A stretch of DNA of 64,000 nucleotides from Chondrus crispus (Eukaryota; Rhodophyta; Florideophyceae; Gigartinales; Gigartinaceae): assembly GCF_000350225.1 (NCBI RefSeq), contig NW_005178903.1, positions 62,001 through 126,000 of the forward strand. The letters run 5' to 3'. Of this stretch, positions 46,948 through 57,880 are shown one piece after another (the stretch's first letter is position 1; every line of letters starts with the position of its first letter). The translations under genes and the position numbers were made by a program. The notes below the pieces were generated by a model. That model made no database searches. It saw only the letters and a list, made by a program, of their open reading frames with translations, and had not been told where the DNA came from.

Positions 46948-47169
46948 CTATTGTGCGCCTTTGGAACCGCAGGTGATCGTGCCCGCTTCTTGGTCGAGTT
47001 GCCAGGCTTTGAGGTCTTGCCACTTTTCATACGTTCCAACCTTTTTTGCTCCATCAGTTTTTTTGGCTTCTGCCTTCTGTTCTTTCTGCAGTTCTCTTTC
47101 TTTTTGCCGGGCAGCGTTTTCCCCCGCCTTTTGTCGCTGTAGCCGATCCTCCTCAATGTTTTCTGCTTC
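46948..47169 (-). CDS. Possible exon of a coiled-coil protein (copy A)
   Basis: On the - strand a pyrimidine-rich run and GCAG acceptor precede an open frame of about 74 codons: EAENIEEDRLQRQKAGENAA, then Lys/Glu-rich heptad-like sequence, then YEKWQDLKAWQLDQEAG and a TAG stop. Strong charged coiled-coil character. It may be spliced to the frame at 47529. In copy B the same frame is interrupted by element E. Function unknown. Confidence 0.35.
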   Translation of the reverse strand, partial: EAENIEEDRLQRQKAGENAARQKERELQKEQKAEAKKTDGAKKVGTYEKWQDLKAWQLDQEAGTITCGSKGAQ

Positions 47170-47355
47170 CTGCGCACAGTAAAATCGCAAAACGTCAGAT
47201 AAATTGCAAGCGTCCCCAGCTGAATCGTTTCTCTTCTGCCCATGTGACCCTTTGCTTTTGGTCCATGTGACCTGGGAGCACTTGCATTTATGACAATTTT
47301 GTTAACGCTATCATGATTTGCATCTCTGCCCTATTATTGAGTTAAGTTAGGCAAG

Positions 47356-47529
47356 TTAAGCGGACTTTTCGTTGTTGACAATTTCTTTCAGCTTTTCGAA
47401 GACAGCTTTGTCATTCTGCCTCTGTACTGCGGATGCGCCACAATTCGATAAAGGCCTTTGTTGGGCTTCCCGTAGCATTTCCTTACGAATATGATCGTTT
47501 TCAAACCGTTTAAGAAACCTATAGTCCAT
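47356..47529 (-). CDS. Possible first exon, 57 codons (copy A)
   Basis: MDYRFLKRFENDHIRKEMLR onward, charged, ending NNEKSA and a stop. Copy B (58898) keeps the frame with two substitutions in the shared part and reads 19 residues further. Amino-acid conservation hints that it was coding. It lies about 190 bases upstream of the coiled-coil frame on the same strand, so it may be its 5' exon. No domain recognised. Confidence 0.35.
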   Translation of the reverse strand: MDYRFLKRFENDHIRKEMLREAQQRPLSNCGASAVQRQNDKAVFEKLKEIVNNEKSA

Positions 47530-47870
47530 TGGTCACACTTCAGTAAATTTACTGCTCTCTACCGTCGGTTTTTGGCCATTGCGTCCCGTCTGTCCATTTG
47601 CTTGGCACGCGCTGCCTGATGACGCATTCCAATCGACATCGAAGGGGACATGGATTGTGCGTAACTGGAGACCTGTCTCGTGAACAGGACGAGAAGGTGT
47701 TTGATCGTGGATCGAATACTACTGTTTGGCCTTTAACGGTGTTGGGTGCCCGCCATTTTTGTTGGCGGGACGGGGAGAGGCGAGGAGGCAACATTGCAGG
47801 GAACTGTAGACGTAGTGAATGCTCCAGGCCCCGGAGCGTTTCCCTGGAGTCCAGGGATGAATGACCCGCA

Positions 47871-48286
47871 CCGATTCTTGTCCGCACTGCGCTTACCTCA
47901 GTGGCATGCTTTCGTACAGTGAGAGCAACGAGAACTGAATCACCAAATTAGCCTTTTTTACCAAATAATACTTTTCTGGAGTGGTACAGTGCGTGTAGCC
48001 ACACCTGCATTTTCTCTTCTGAATTAAATTTCCTGTAGTCGCCTAAAACTGCACCACACGGCCCCTTGACACACACGTTTTCTATGAGAAAGGCGGCCGT
48101 GTGGTGCCGTTTTAGGCGACTACGTGTACAGGAAATTTATTTCAGAAGAGATGCAGGTGTGGCTACACGCACTGTATATTATACAGTATTATTTGGTAAA
48201 AAAGGCTAATTTGGCGATTCAGTTCTCGTTGCTCTCACTGTACGAAAGCATGCCCCTGAGGTAAGCGCAGGGCGGACAATCGGTGC
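47871..48286. repeat. Long imperfect inverted repeat (~195-bp arms)
   Basis: The left arm (about 47871-48062) and right arm (about 48092-48286) are reverse complements with few mismatches around a short loop with TTGACACACACG. The arms include GTGTAGCCACACCTGCA and CCTAAAACTGCACCACACGGCC on the left. The outer part of the left arm belongs to the duplicated block (also at 59229-59291). The transcript would form a long hairpin. No coding capacity. Confidence 0.8.
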
Positions 48287-49001
48287 AGTCTGTGATAACC
48301 ACTGAGCAAAAGGGGAGGTGCTGTTGGCCAACGACATGAGAGAGGAATGACTGGGAGTCATATGAAGGAATCACCACACAGTCATTCATCGGAACGGCCC
48401 CCTTTCTCTGAGTGGAACAGATGGCTTTGGGGCAGATGTTCACTTAAAGATCCGATGTCCCTTTTAACGTATACAGCCCTAGCGGCTAACTATTTATACG
48501 AACATCTTTGTACTTTCCAAGTCCCGCAGCATAATACCGCCGCATCCTGAAGAGTCAACCTGACCCATCATTATTGGTCTAACAGGTATAGAGAGAAGTA
48601 ATAATCTGCCACGAAATGCTCTCCGAAATACTTGTTGCACTGAGGGCCGTTCCTAACGGCCGAGCCGCGGGCCCGCCGGCCACCAATATTTTCCGATTTG
48701 TTGTCTCTGGTTTCCAGCCGCCTACCCTCCAAGGGTAGTGCTGGCAGCGTTGGTGTACACTGCAGCGATGATGATTGTTTCTGCAGAAGAATCATGGCAC
48801 AACGTAGTGCATGCCCATGGCGGGGTTCAGTGCCGTTGAGTTGAAAGTGGGTGCGGTGTCTCAAGGCGGCGTAAGGGTAGATCTGGGTGGCGCCTGGGTA
48901 CTTAACGGCGTGCCGCCCTCTCCTGTACATCCTTCGGCATCCCCATGTCTCGCTTCCGCGCTGTTCGTACTCCTCTTCGGCTCCGCTTCTCTCTTCCGTA
49001 C
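48287..49001. other. Upstream flank of the 703-aa gene, no confident gene
   Basis: The 208-codon frame on the - strand (49197-48571) overlaps the tandem repeat of the next gene and shows no domain. A + frame from 48887 ends at 49078 in the same phase as the 703-aa gene and may be a duplicated or alternative 5' exon. No RNA gene seen. Confidence 0.4.
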
Positions 49002-49071
49002 TGTGGTCTTCAGGCGTGGAAATTCGGGCAGGCGTTAGAGTTAACTCTGGTCGAGCTGCAGAAGTGATACC
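49002..49071 (+). repeat. 70-bp tandem-type repeat, first copy (second at 49212-49281)
   Basis: The segment TGTGGTCTTCAGGCGTGG... to GATACCAC recurs 210 bases on with a few changes. The spacing is 70 codons, so both copies encode the same reading (WSSGV-IRAGVRV-SGRA) in the same frame, the first outside and the second inside the 703-aa protein. Confidence 0.75.
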
Positions 49072-49120
49072 ACAATAATTCATCTGAATTTCAAAGCATT
49101 TCATCACAAGCGCGCAAATT

Positions 49121-51232
49121 ATGATTTTGGAACTGGCTATGGGGGTCCCTATGTGGAACGTAACCCGGTTCGTACTGTTGAGCCTGGTGACTACCACGAT
49201 CTTATCAAGAGTGTGGTCTTCAGGCGTGGCAATTCGGGCAGGCGTTAGAGTTAGCTCTGGTCGAGCCGTAGAATTGATACCACGACCCTACACTCGAGGG
49301 TCGTTAGTATCTGAAGAGGATAGGAAGGATATCGTTTTCAAGTGGGTTCTGATAATAGTTACTGTTCTCCTAGGTTGCTCGGACTTACTCATGGAGTTCG
49401 GGTCAAGTACGTCTGAGGTCAACACCGGGCGTACGGTCGTGACAGGATACGAACTTGCGAACGAACACGTCCCTCTGGAGGTAGTTCGCATAGGACACGG
49501 CAAGTGGGCGCCTACAGTGGTTACTCCGGTCGGGCATTCAACTGTGTACCAAGTGCAGACGCCCAAGCAGGTGTCTGAAGGTGACATCAACATTACGCCG
49601 GCTGACCTCGAGATATTGGAGAAGTCCAGGAGTACGGCGACATCCGGAGGCCAAGTGGTAACGGGAGAGACGCCGGAGGAGGGGCTCATCGCCGGTCGTA
49701 ATGAAACATTATGGTTCACAGGAAGGGCGGCCACAGCCATCCTGAAGGATGATGGGGTGGTCCTCTACGATGGCATTAACACCAACGTGTTAAAGGAGAT
49801 CAACCGAGGACCAAATCCCTCAATCGCCATTTTGGAGGTAATTAGTAACCTCGTGCTTATTCCGAATATGCCTGTTTTTAGCCTTGAAGGGATCGAAGTT
49901 GTGGTGGAAATGCTGGAGCTGCCTCGGCTATCTCTAGATTGCAATAGCCCAGCAAAATATCCAGACGAATGGGAAGTGGGGTGCGTAGATGCTCTGCGGG
50001 AACCTGGTACTGTATATAGACATGATAGAAACAGGGCTGGGATTGGGGCTACTGCGTTGACTACGCATGATTTAAATGTTGACTATGGACGTAGGGTGCA
50101 AGTGCCCACCCACCGTGGAAAACTACTCGCAGGGCGGAGCATGTTCGCCAGCTCTTCCACCCAGAGGATAACTGGAGATATTGTTTGGGGTAATGACTTC
50201 ACAATGGCCGCCACGAGAATGACGGCCGTCCTCGTCTTCAGAAACGGAAGTGACGCGACCATGTGTCTGGTGCCATTTGGAGACCTTGGGTGGTCGAACA
50301 GCCTCACCTGTCGTCGAAGACAATGGAATTCTATTGAGGAAATGGTATCGGCTTTCCAGGCTCTGCAACTCATCACGGCTGATTATAAGAGCTTATGGTC
50401 CACCAAGGCTCGATGGGAAGAAGCTAGCGATCTTCAGGCCGTTACTAGAGTGATGTGGATATCTAAAAGCTTGAGAGAGAGGTATGGAACAGTCCGCTTC
50501 GAGACAAGAACAGTGGCTGCCATAAATGGCATATTTGTGGGTGGATTAATTATCATTACGGGGGTGATGGCTACTGGTGTCGCCATATATCTACTCCATT
50601 TGAAGAAGAACCGTGGTGCCACGAAGAGTTGTCGTTTCTTGACCCTTGACGGGAGTCGACGGATACTAGCAATGTCAGCAATAGACAGGTATAACTGCGG
50701 AAAAGTCCCGGCATTCCCACCACAAACTGCACTGCTGAGGAGTGGAGAGAGGACTTGTCATCTAAGCACTTGTTACGCAAGCGACGAGAGCCCTATTGGC
50801 CTGGAGGAAGTTAAGGAATCGAAGTTATTAATCCTAGGTGTCAGGAATAGAAGAATTGACAGTGGCAAGTTGGCATCGGGAGCTGACTCAAGTCGCCGAG
50901 CTCCGGATGTGCGAGTGTTAGCACCTGAGCCAGATGGCGGGTGTACTTGCTTAGGGCCCTGCACATGCACTGCTGAGGGTGATAGTACCGTGAAAAGAAA
51001 GCAAACGATCGATCCGGACAGGCGGCGGGATGTGAACAGAGACAAGACTTTCAGGGGCGTGGGAAGAATAGATATTAAAAGTCTAGATAGACACAAGTTC
51101 GACATCGACGTAAGCACCGTTAGTGCCGACTTAGGCAGGATGCTCGGAAGGGAATTTGATTCTAGCGAAGACCAAGTGGAGGGGAAAATGGTCACGATAT
51201 GCGCGAAAGGTGTTCGTTCGGGTAGGAGCTAG
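49121..51232 (+). CDS. Uncharacterised membrane protein, 703 aa
   Basis: The longest intact host-type frame in the window. Hydrophobic segments: about residues 16-29 (RFVLLSLVTTTILS, signal or anchor), 73-90 (FKWVLIIVTVLLGCS) and 469-491 (GIFVGGLIIITGVMATG...). Residues ~91-465 carry three N-glycosylation sequons (NIT, NET, NGS) and several cysteines, so they are probably extracellular or luminal. The tail (~495-703) is cytoplasmic-like, basic, with a Cys cluster CTCLGPCTC near 608-616. No family recognised. Start: the Met at 49121 is the first in frame after the stop near 49076; an upstream exon is possible because of the in-frame repeat at 49002. AATAAA lies 119 bases after the stop. It could be an envelope-like or cell-surface receptor protein, but nothing seen supports a virus origin. 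Confidence 0.65.
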   Translation: MILELAMGVPMWNVTRFVLLSLVTTTILSRVWSSGVAIRAGVRVSSGRAVELIPRPYTRGSLVSEEDRKDIVFKWVLIIVTVLLGCSDLLMEFGSSTSEVNTGRTVVTGYELANEHVPLEVVRIGHGKWAPTVVTPVGHSTVYQVQTPKQVSEGDINITPADLEILEKSRSTATSGGQVVTGETPEEGLIAGRNETLWFTGRAATAILKDDGVVLYDGINTNVLKEINRGPNPSIAILEVISNLVLIPNMPVFSLEGIEVVVEMLELPRLSLDCNSPAKYPDEWEVGCVDALREPGTVYRHDRNRAGIGATALTTHDLNVDYGRRVQVPTHRGKLLAGRSMFASSSTQRITGDIVWGNDFTMAATRMTAVLVFRNGSDATMCLVPFGDLGWSNSLTCRRRQWNSIEEMVSAFQALQLITADYKSLWSTKARWEEASDLQAVTRVMWISKSLRERYGTVRFETRTVAAINGIFVGGLIIITGVMATGVAIYLLHLKKNRGATKSCRFLTLDGSRRILAMSAIDRYNCGKVPAFPPQTALLRSGERTCHLSTCYASDESPIGLEEVKESKLLILGVRNRRIDSGKLASGADSSRRAPDVRVLAPEPDGGCTCLGPCTCTAEGDSTVKRKQTIDPDRRRDVNRDKTFRGVGRIDIKSLDRHKFDIDVSTVSADLGRMLGREFDSSEDQVEGKMVTICAKGVRSGRS

Positions 51233-51673
51233 GCTACAAAAGGTGCCGCTTGCGCCGGGTACACATGTAAGGGTGAAATGCAGCGTAAGCGTGTTAGGAT
51301 AGGTGATGAAGTTAATCCATTTCGCATGAGCTGCCCCTGAAAGTTAGAAAAATAAAAGCACACGTTACGGTAGGATAGGCCTCTATGATACCTGTGAACG
51401 TGTTTTCACGTGCTGCGCGTGAGGCGCCGCGGCCCCTCACACGCCTTGGCGCCCGCGTCCTCCCGCCTGCTTTGGTCTGTCACGCCGCCCCCGCTATTTC
51501 CGTCCAGTCACCAGTGCCGTGAAACGCCGCGAAACATGTTACCATTGCACGGTACAGTGCGCCCCGCCACCCCGACTGCCGTACCTCATCCACCTACGCG
51601 GCCCTTGCCCCAAATTCCCTACAAGCCCGCCGCTGCCGGCCCCCCCGCCCCCCCCCCACGTACAGTACCCCAG
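51233..51673. other. 3' flank and short spacer, no gene seen
   Basis: Contains the probable 3' end of the 703-aa gene, then Pro-rich GC-rich sequence running into copy B of the duplication. No coding support. Confidence 0.4.
51351..51356 (+). terminator. Polyadenylation signal AATAAA
   Basis: Follows the 703-aa frame by 119 bases on the same strand, in AT-rich sequence. Confidence 0.45.
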
Positions 51674-51797
51674 AGTACCACGTCGAGCGGCACGGGTCCC
51701 AGTCGGGGCGGCGCAGCGCGGCCGTGAGGTTCGCGGCGGGGGCGGGCGGGAGGAGGGCGAGCAGGGCGAGCAGGAGCAGGGCGAGGGGGGGCGGCAT
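51674..51797 (-). pseudogene. 5' fragment of the secreted WFSGDDMDL-family gene
   Basis: From the Met at 51797 the frame repeats the signal peptide MPPPLALLLLALLALLPPAPA and the first ~20 mature residues (NLTAALRRPDWDPCRST), then leaves the homology at about 51674. The Cys and WFSGDD modules are absent, so it is a truncated duplicate created by the duplication edge. Confidence 0.7.
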
Positions 51798-51807
51798 GCT
51801 GGTGGCG

Positions 51808-51942
51808 NNNNNNNNNNNNNNNNNNNNNNNNNNNNNNNNNNNNNNNNNNNNNNNNNNNNNNNNNNNNNNNNNNNNNNNNNNNNNNNNNNNNNNNNNNNNN
51901 NNNNNNNNNNNNNNNNNNNNNNNNNNNNNNNNNNNNNNNNNN
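51808..51942. other. Assembly gap (135 N)
   Basis: Run of N in very GC-rich sequence. Copy A has only about 45 bases at the equivalent place, so the true size is uncertain. Confidence 0.95.
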
Positions 51943-52599
51943 AGGGAAGAGGGGGGGGGGGGCGATGCTCGGCGCGCGGGAAGGGTTCGAATAATAGGGA
52001 GGGCGGTTCTGTGACAGGTGACAACTATAAGCAAAGGGGGCGATAGATGACCGCGCGCGGGATTGCTTATAGTCGCTCCTACAAGTGGTGAGATGCAATT
52101 GGTCGGAAGCAGTCGGAAGCAATTGATGGATTTGGGACAGACTGTCGCACACGTGTCTTTGTGGTGGATCTGTGGTGGTTTAGGACAGGCTGTCGCACAC
52201 GTGTCGGGTAATGGTACAGCAGGTGTGGCTACTGTACGACGTACCCTTCCCCGAAAGTATAATTTGGTAACATCTTTTTAAAATTAACTTAAAAACTACT
52301 TCCCCTTGCCCAAATGAGGTCAGACTGGTGGTGATGGATGCTCTGCGTTTGCTAATCAACTGTGAGAGGAGATACAGAATCTCTAGCCGTACCGTACTGG
52401 GTCAGAGACACCCCGAATTTCCGTTTATTGGTGCGGCAATACACAGATTTTTAGAAAAAGGTCTATTGGTAATTTGACTGGCACCAGAAATACCGAGTAA
52501 CGCGGACGCGGAAACATATTGATGGGGAATGATGGGGAGTTGACGCACTTTGGGGAGGGGCTATTGTGCGCCTTTGGAACCGCAGGTGATCGTGCCCGC

Positions 52600-53081
52600 T
52601 GTAATCATTCGCCTGGAATATTCAACTCAAGGAAATGGTACACGTTTCTGTACATATCGATATGGATATCGATGACCCTTCGGACCATAATTTGTGCGTG
52701 AGCATTAATTAGATGTTACACAGTTGTGCACAGTCGTACAACGCTTACGACTGTACAGAGGTCACAGAAGGTGTTACTGTCTTTTGCTGATAGCATCCAA
52801 CCTTTGTACGGGATAACAATTGGAAGAGTTAATTGCAGTGCCCGTCATGACCTAAGGGAAATTGGAACTATGTAATTCTTCGTCTTCATGCCTAATTGCT
52901 CATGTTAAGCGCTGCACGACCTTTCAGGCGTGTGCTCGTAGCGCGGGTACCTCGTAATGGAGGTCTATAAATCCCGGAGCGCTGTGTAGCCTCCAGAGAA
53001 ATAAAGGCATCGGACAACGGGAGCGTCTATCCGTCTGTGCGAGGTACATTCTCTTTCTGTTTTTCCCCACAAGTTGCTACA
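52600..53081 (+). repeat. E 5' LTR (482 bp)
   Basis: TGTAATCATT...GTTGCTACA. A TATAAAT-like stretch near 52967 and AATAAA near 53000 fit promoter and polyadenylation signals. Confidence 0.9.
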
Positions 53082-56000
53082 GATATATCTTTCGCGAAGA
53101 AGATTTGTGGATCAAACTTTGAGAGAAGCACGATGGCTCAGCATCGTATTAAGGCTTCGAAGCTTTTGGAAGATGAGCCGTCTCCGACGAGGGGTCCTGT
53201 GAAAAATCAGACGATTGTTGAGACTATAAAGGCCTCAAGACTCACGTGCGTCACGCTGCTTGACTTTATAAATTTTAGGAAGGCACGTGAGAACTACGAA
53301 AGGGAAGTTGCGGAAAAGAATCGTGACCCCGGTGTGGATATACAGTTGTCCTCCTACCTGACGACCGTGGACCACAATGTGCTCGAGTTGTTCGTAGAGC
53401 GTGGTTGCATCGATAGCCCTAGTGTCCAAGACATTACCGAAGATGAACTTGTGAAGTGCGTAAATGCCAAGTGTGAACGTCCGCCAGGAGAAATTGAGTT
53501 GTCTGATGTGGAACGGAGTATCAAAAACGTTCAGATAAAAATGTCTGTTCCCGGTGCTGAGGCACGTATCGATACGCTACTTCTGGACTACAAGCGAGCA
53601 CTCGAAGCTTCAGGATATTCAAACTTCCCACACGAGTGCCCAAAGCTCGCCATTGGCCATATCTTCGATCGTCTCAAGCCACAACTGCTGAAAGACTTGA
53701 TTGAGGACGAATTTGAGAACCAGGATGCGAAACGCCTGCGTAGCAAGAACTTTAGCTATTTCATATCCGAGCTTGTCCGTTTGGCGGATGTTGTCGAAAA
53801 AACAAGCAACCGACGAAATCATTCTCATGAGCGAGATAAGAAACCGAAAGGGAAGAGTCAAATGCAAAGGAGCCAAACTGGAAGGAGCGATGGAGCCATC
53901 GAATATGGCAAGGGTAAGTTTGGGGACTCGTCACAGTACCAAAAGGGTAAACGCAAGCATCTGCCTAAGTGTCTGCACCCTGACTGTACCGAGGAACACT
54001 ACATCAAAGATTGCCCGCTTTGCAAAGGAAATGATGCTCTGAAGCAGAAGTTGATTGAGAGCTGGCGCAAACAGAATACAGCAAGGAAGAAGAAGCCGAA
54101 GTTCATGAAACGAATGGCTGCAGAGGATATTGACAATCACTCAACTTCGTTTACCGCCAAGTTTAATGAAACGATTCACGCCTTGGTACTCGCAGACAAC
54201 TGCTCTGACGACAACCTGATGCCGCCTGATATCTTCGACAAGCTGAAAGCTTGCAACCCACACGTAGTTGTCACTCAACTTGACAAGCCAATCGTGTACT
54301 CCCTGGCCGTTCAGGCCCAAGCTAGTAAAGGGACCGCCAAAGTCACATGCTGTAAGACTGTGAAAGCGGATGTGGAGTTGCGCATCCGACATGGAGCTTC
54401 TTTGCTGCTCCGAAATGTGGAGTGGGCTGTAAGTGACCAGCCAGCGGAACATGTCCTAATTGGACGTCCCGTCTTGGAAGGGCTCGGCCTAGACACAAAG
54501 ACAATTCTCGAAGCCGCATCTGACAAACACAACGGTATTGTAAATGTACCAGACATCCTTACAAAGGGTAAAGATTTGAAGAATGGAACACTTGCCAAGA
54601 TCATGCGAGATGACGGCATATTCCATAGTCAAAACGGAGATGACGGATTCGCCGACGATGACGACATTTATATTGATCTCGGTGAAGACATAAAGGAGGA
54701 ATTGCAGAATGCTCTATCAGCAAAGATCAAGGAAGCTGAGGAGAACGGACTCTCTGAGAAGGGTGCAAAGCAACTACGTGACCTGGTTTTTGAGTTTCAA
54801 GACATTTTTCGTGTTCGTTTGGGTAGATCACCGCCAGCAAGGGTAGAGCCCATGAAAGTCAAACTGAAGCTTGGAGCACGACCAGTCATAGCTAAAACTA
54901 GGTGCTACAAGGCAGACCAACGCGCAATATTCTGAACAGGTACATTGACACCCTCGAAAAAATGGGATTTGTACGCAAGAACCATGCAGCTACCTGGGCA
55001 GCAGCCCTGCTTCTCGTACCGAAGGACTCCAGAGCAAGGTTTCGCATGACTGTAGACCTCAGAGCAGAAAATTCTGCTACGGAACCCATTTCTTGGCCAA
55101 TGCCGCACATTGATTCGGAAGTTGTGGACTTCCGAAACAGTGATTGCTTTGCTACTGTTGATTTTGTCAGTGGATACTGGCAGCTGCCCTTGGACGCAAA
55201 TTCCCAAGCCGCACACAGTATGGTCACACCCAAGGGTATATACTCACCAACGAGGACCCAGCAAGAGGCCGTAAACTCAGTGGCAAACTTTCAGAGCAAA
55301 GTTGAACCGTTATTCCATCAGATGCCGGAAAATCTCAAAGCCTGGTTGGACGATTTTATTATCCATTCCCGGGGAGAAGATCATCTACTGCAAGTCCTGT
55401 TGCAGTTTTTTTAACTTGTCGAAAGTATGGACTGTTTCTTTCGGCAAAGAAGGGTGTGTTCTTCACAAAAGTAGTCAGATGGTGTGGCAGGATCATATCG
55501 AAAAATGGTGTCAAGATGGATCCAACAAGAGTTTCAGCCTTGCAGGAACTTGATATGCCACATACCGCGGGGGAACTGTACCAGTTTGTGCACTGTCTCA
55601 GGTGGATGTCAAACTCCATACCCCAATTTGCTGAACGATCCGTTCCGCTAACAGAAGTCCTCGAAGAAGCTTACACACGTACTGGACGGCGAACGAAGCG
55701 ATCGATTCAAAACATTGCACTTCAAACTCTGTCCTGGGGGAACAAACAGTAACAAGCCTTCAGAAGTCTACAGGACACAATTAGAAATGCTGTTCTGATT
55801 TCTTTCCCAAAGAAGGGCAAGAAGATTTGTGTCTATACTGACGCGTCAAACCAATTCTGGTCGGCGGTGGTAACACAGACGGATCCTGGAGAGTTACAAA
55901 AACCGGTGGAAGAACAGATGCATGAACCTTTAGCATTCCTTGGGGCACAGTTCAAAAAGGCAGAAATAAATTGGAGCACATTCGAGCAAGAGGCTTTCGC

Positions 56001-57880
56001 TATTTACCAAGTGTTCAAGAAACTTGACTATCTTTTCTATGACGATCAGCCCACCCACGTGTTCACTGATCACCGGAACCTCCTATTCATATTTGCCCCA
56101 GTGGCTCTCGAGCCAGCTTTAGGGCGTCACATTGTGTGTAAAGTACAGCGCTGGGCGCTGTATCTGTCGAGATTCACATATGTAATTGAGCATGTGGATG
56201 GGGAGAAGAATGTATTCGCGGATATTCTCACTCGGTGGCTAAAAGGCTACCGATCGGAGAAGCGTTCACTCCGCAAATTGGCAAAACTTTCGAGAATTGA
56301 AGGGATAGTTGACTCGCCTGCCACAGAGGAATACATTTGGCCTTCGATGGAAGTCTTTCAAAAATCACAGAACAAACATTGCCCTGCGCCTGCGGATGAA
56401 GAGATTGCCTGGGATGATGAAGAAAAGCTCTGGAAGAGAAGAGGTTGCATTTGGATTCCGAGACTTGATCTAATGCTGCACATGAAGGTCTTGGTAATTT
56501 CACACTGTAGTCTGGGAGGACACCGCGGAAAAAAGGCGACGGAGAGCATCATCAGAGAGAACTTCTACTGGAAGGAAATGTCGAATGATATCGAGGAGTT
56601 TGTTCAATCCTGCATCCATTGTATTGTAACGCGTAGCGGAGAAAGCGTTCCTAGGCCGCTAGGTACGGCACTTCATGGCTCAAAACCCAATGAAGTAGTA
56701 CACATGGATTTTTTATACATGGGTGCTGGTTTTGAGGGTATGAATTATATACTGATAATCAGGGATGACATTTCGTCTTTCGTTTGGCTGCATCCTGCTG
56801 ATGCTGCTAACGCAGAAGTCACTGCGCTAGCCCTTTCCAAGTGGATTGCATCTTTCAGTACTATGGACTGGTTGGTTAGCGATCAGGGATCGCACTTTCT
56901 GAATGAGCTGAACGAGGAGATGTTCGGCAAGTATAAGGTCCGACGTCACTTCACTACTGCCTACAGCCCATGGGCAAATGGTACGGTAGAGCGAGTATGC
57001 CGCGAGGTACTGCGGTCATGTAAGGCATTGCTTTCAGAGTAGCATCTTGCCCCGCAAGATTGGCCGGCTGTCGTAGACTGCGTACAAGCTATTCTCAATC
57101 ACTCACCTCTAAAAAGACTTGGGACACGCTGTGCTGGGGTCTACAGAACACCACTAGAAGTCTTCTCTGGAATTAAGCCCTGTTGCCCTCTCATGCGTGC
57201 GCTGCCCGTTGTCACATACAAGAGTGCTGTGTCAGATGACGAGATAAAACTGCTCCAAATACTCAACATTGACAAACTGCAGATATCCTTGTCAAACATG
57301 CACAAGGACGTAAAGCAACGTACTGACGCAACGAGAGCTCGTCAAATACTCAAACACCACGCAAAGACCAATGTCGTACCAGCTAATTTCCACTTGGGTG
57401 ACATGGTTCTGGTCCGTCGAGCGCAAAGAAAAGGACATAAGCTGGGGTTTGTATGGAGAGGTCCACGAAGGATTGTTAAGATCCTGAGTCAGTGGGTATA
57501 CGAGGTGGAAGATCTTCTTGAACGCAAGAAGGAAACTGTTCATGCTCGCAGACTCATGTGGTACCGTGCTGACCGAGAAGATCGGGAAATCAGTCCTGCA
57601 CTTCTCGAATACGCAACTCATTCTGAGACCACTTATCAGAACGTCGAAACATTGGTAGACATCCGAAGAGGCGCAAATGGGATCGATATTCTCGTTCAAT
57701 GGGCCGGGCTACCTGATGAGGTAGATCAGACCTGGGAACCGTTGTTACAACTCAAACAAGATGTACCCGACCTTCTCCGTGATTTTCTGATATCGCCCGG
57801 AAAGGAAGAACTCAAGACAGCGGCGAAAGATCAAACGATATGAATTATTTCTTACTCGTGAACATCAATTCATGGGGAAC

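Larger units (their letters stand above)
45597..47936. repeat. Segmental duplication, copy A
   Basis: Matches 51674-52599 plus 58363-59291 (copy B) at high identity. It contains the 5' part and promoter of the secreted protein gene and a - strand coiled-coil-type frame. The only large insertion is the DNA transposon at 46288-46850. Confidence 0.85.
51674..52599. repeat. Segmental duplication, copy B, left part
   Basis: Matches 45597-46983 of copy A minus the pogo-like transposon. It is interrupted by an assembly gap and ends where element E begins. Confidence 0.85.

Noticed and set aside
47598-47864. 88-codon + strand frame present in both duplicated copies
   Set aside because: The same length in both copies only reflects recent duplication. 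A frame on the other strand is equally open and neither has a motif.
48571-49197. 208-codon - strand frame
   Set aside because: No domain, and it overlaps the in-frame repeat of the 703-aa gene on the other strand.
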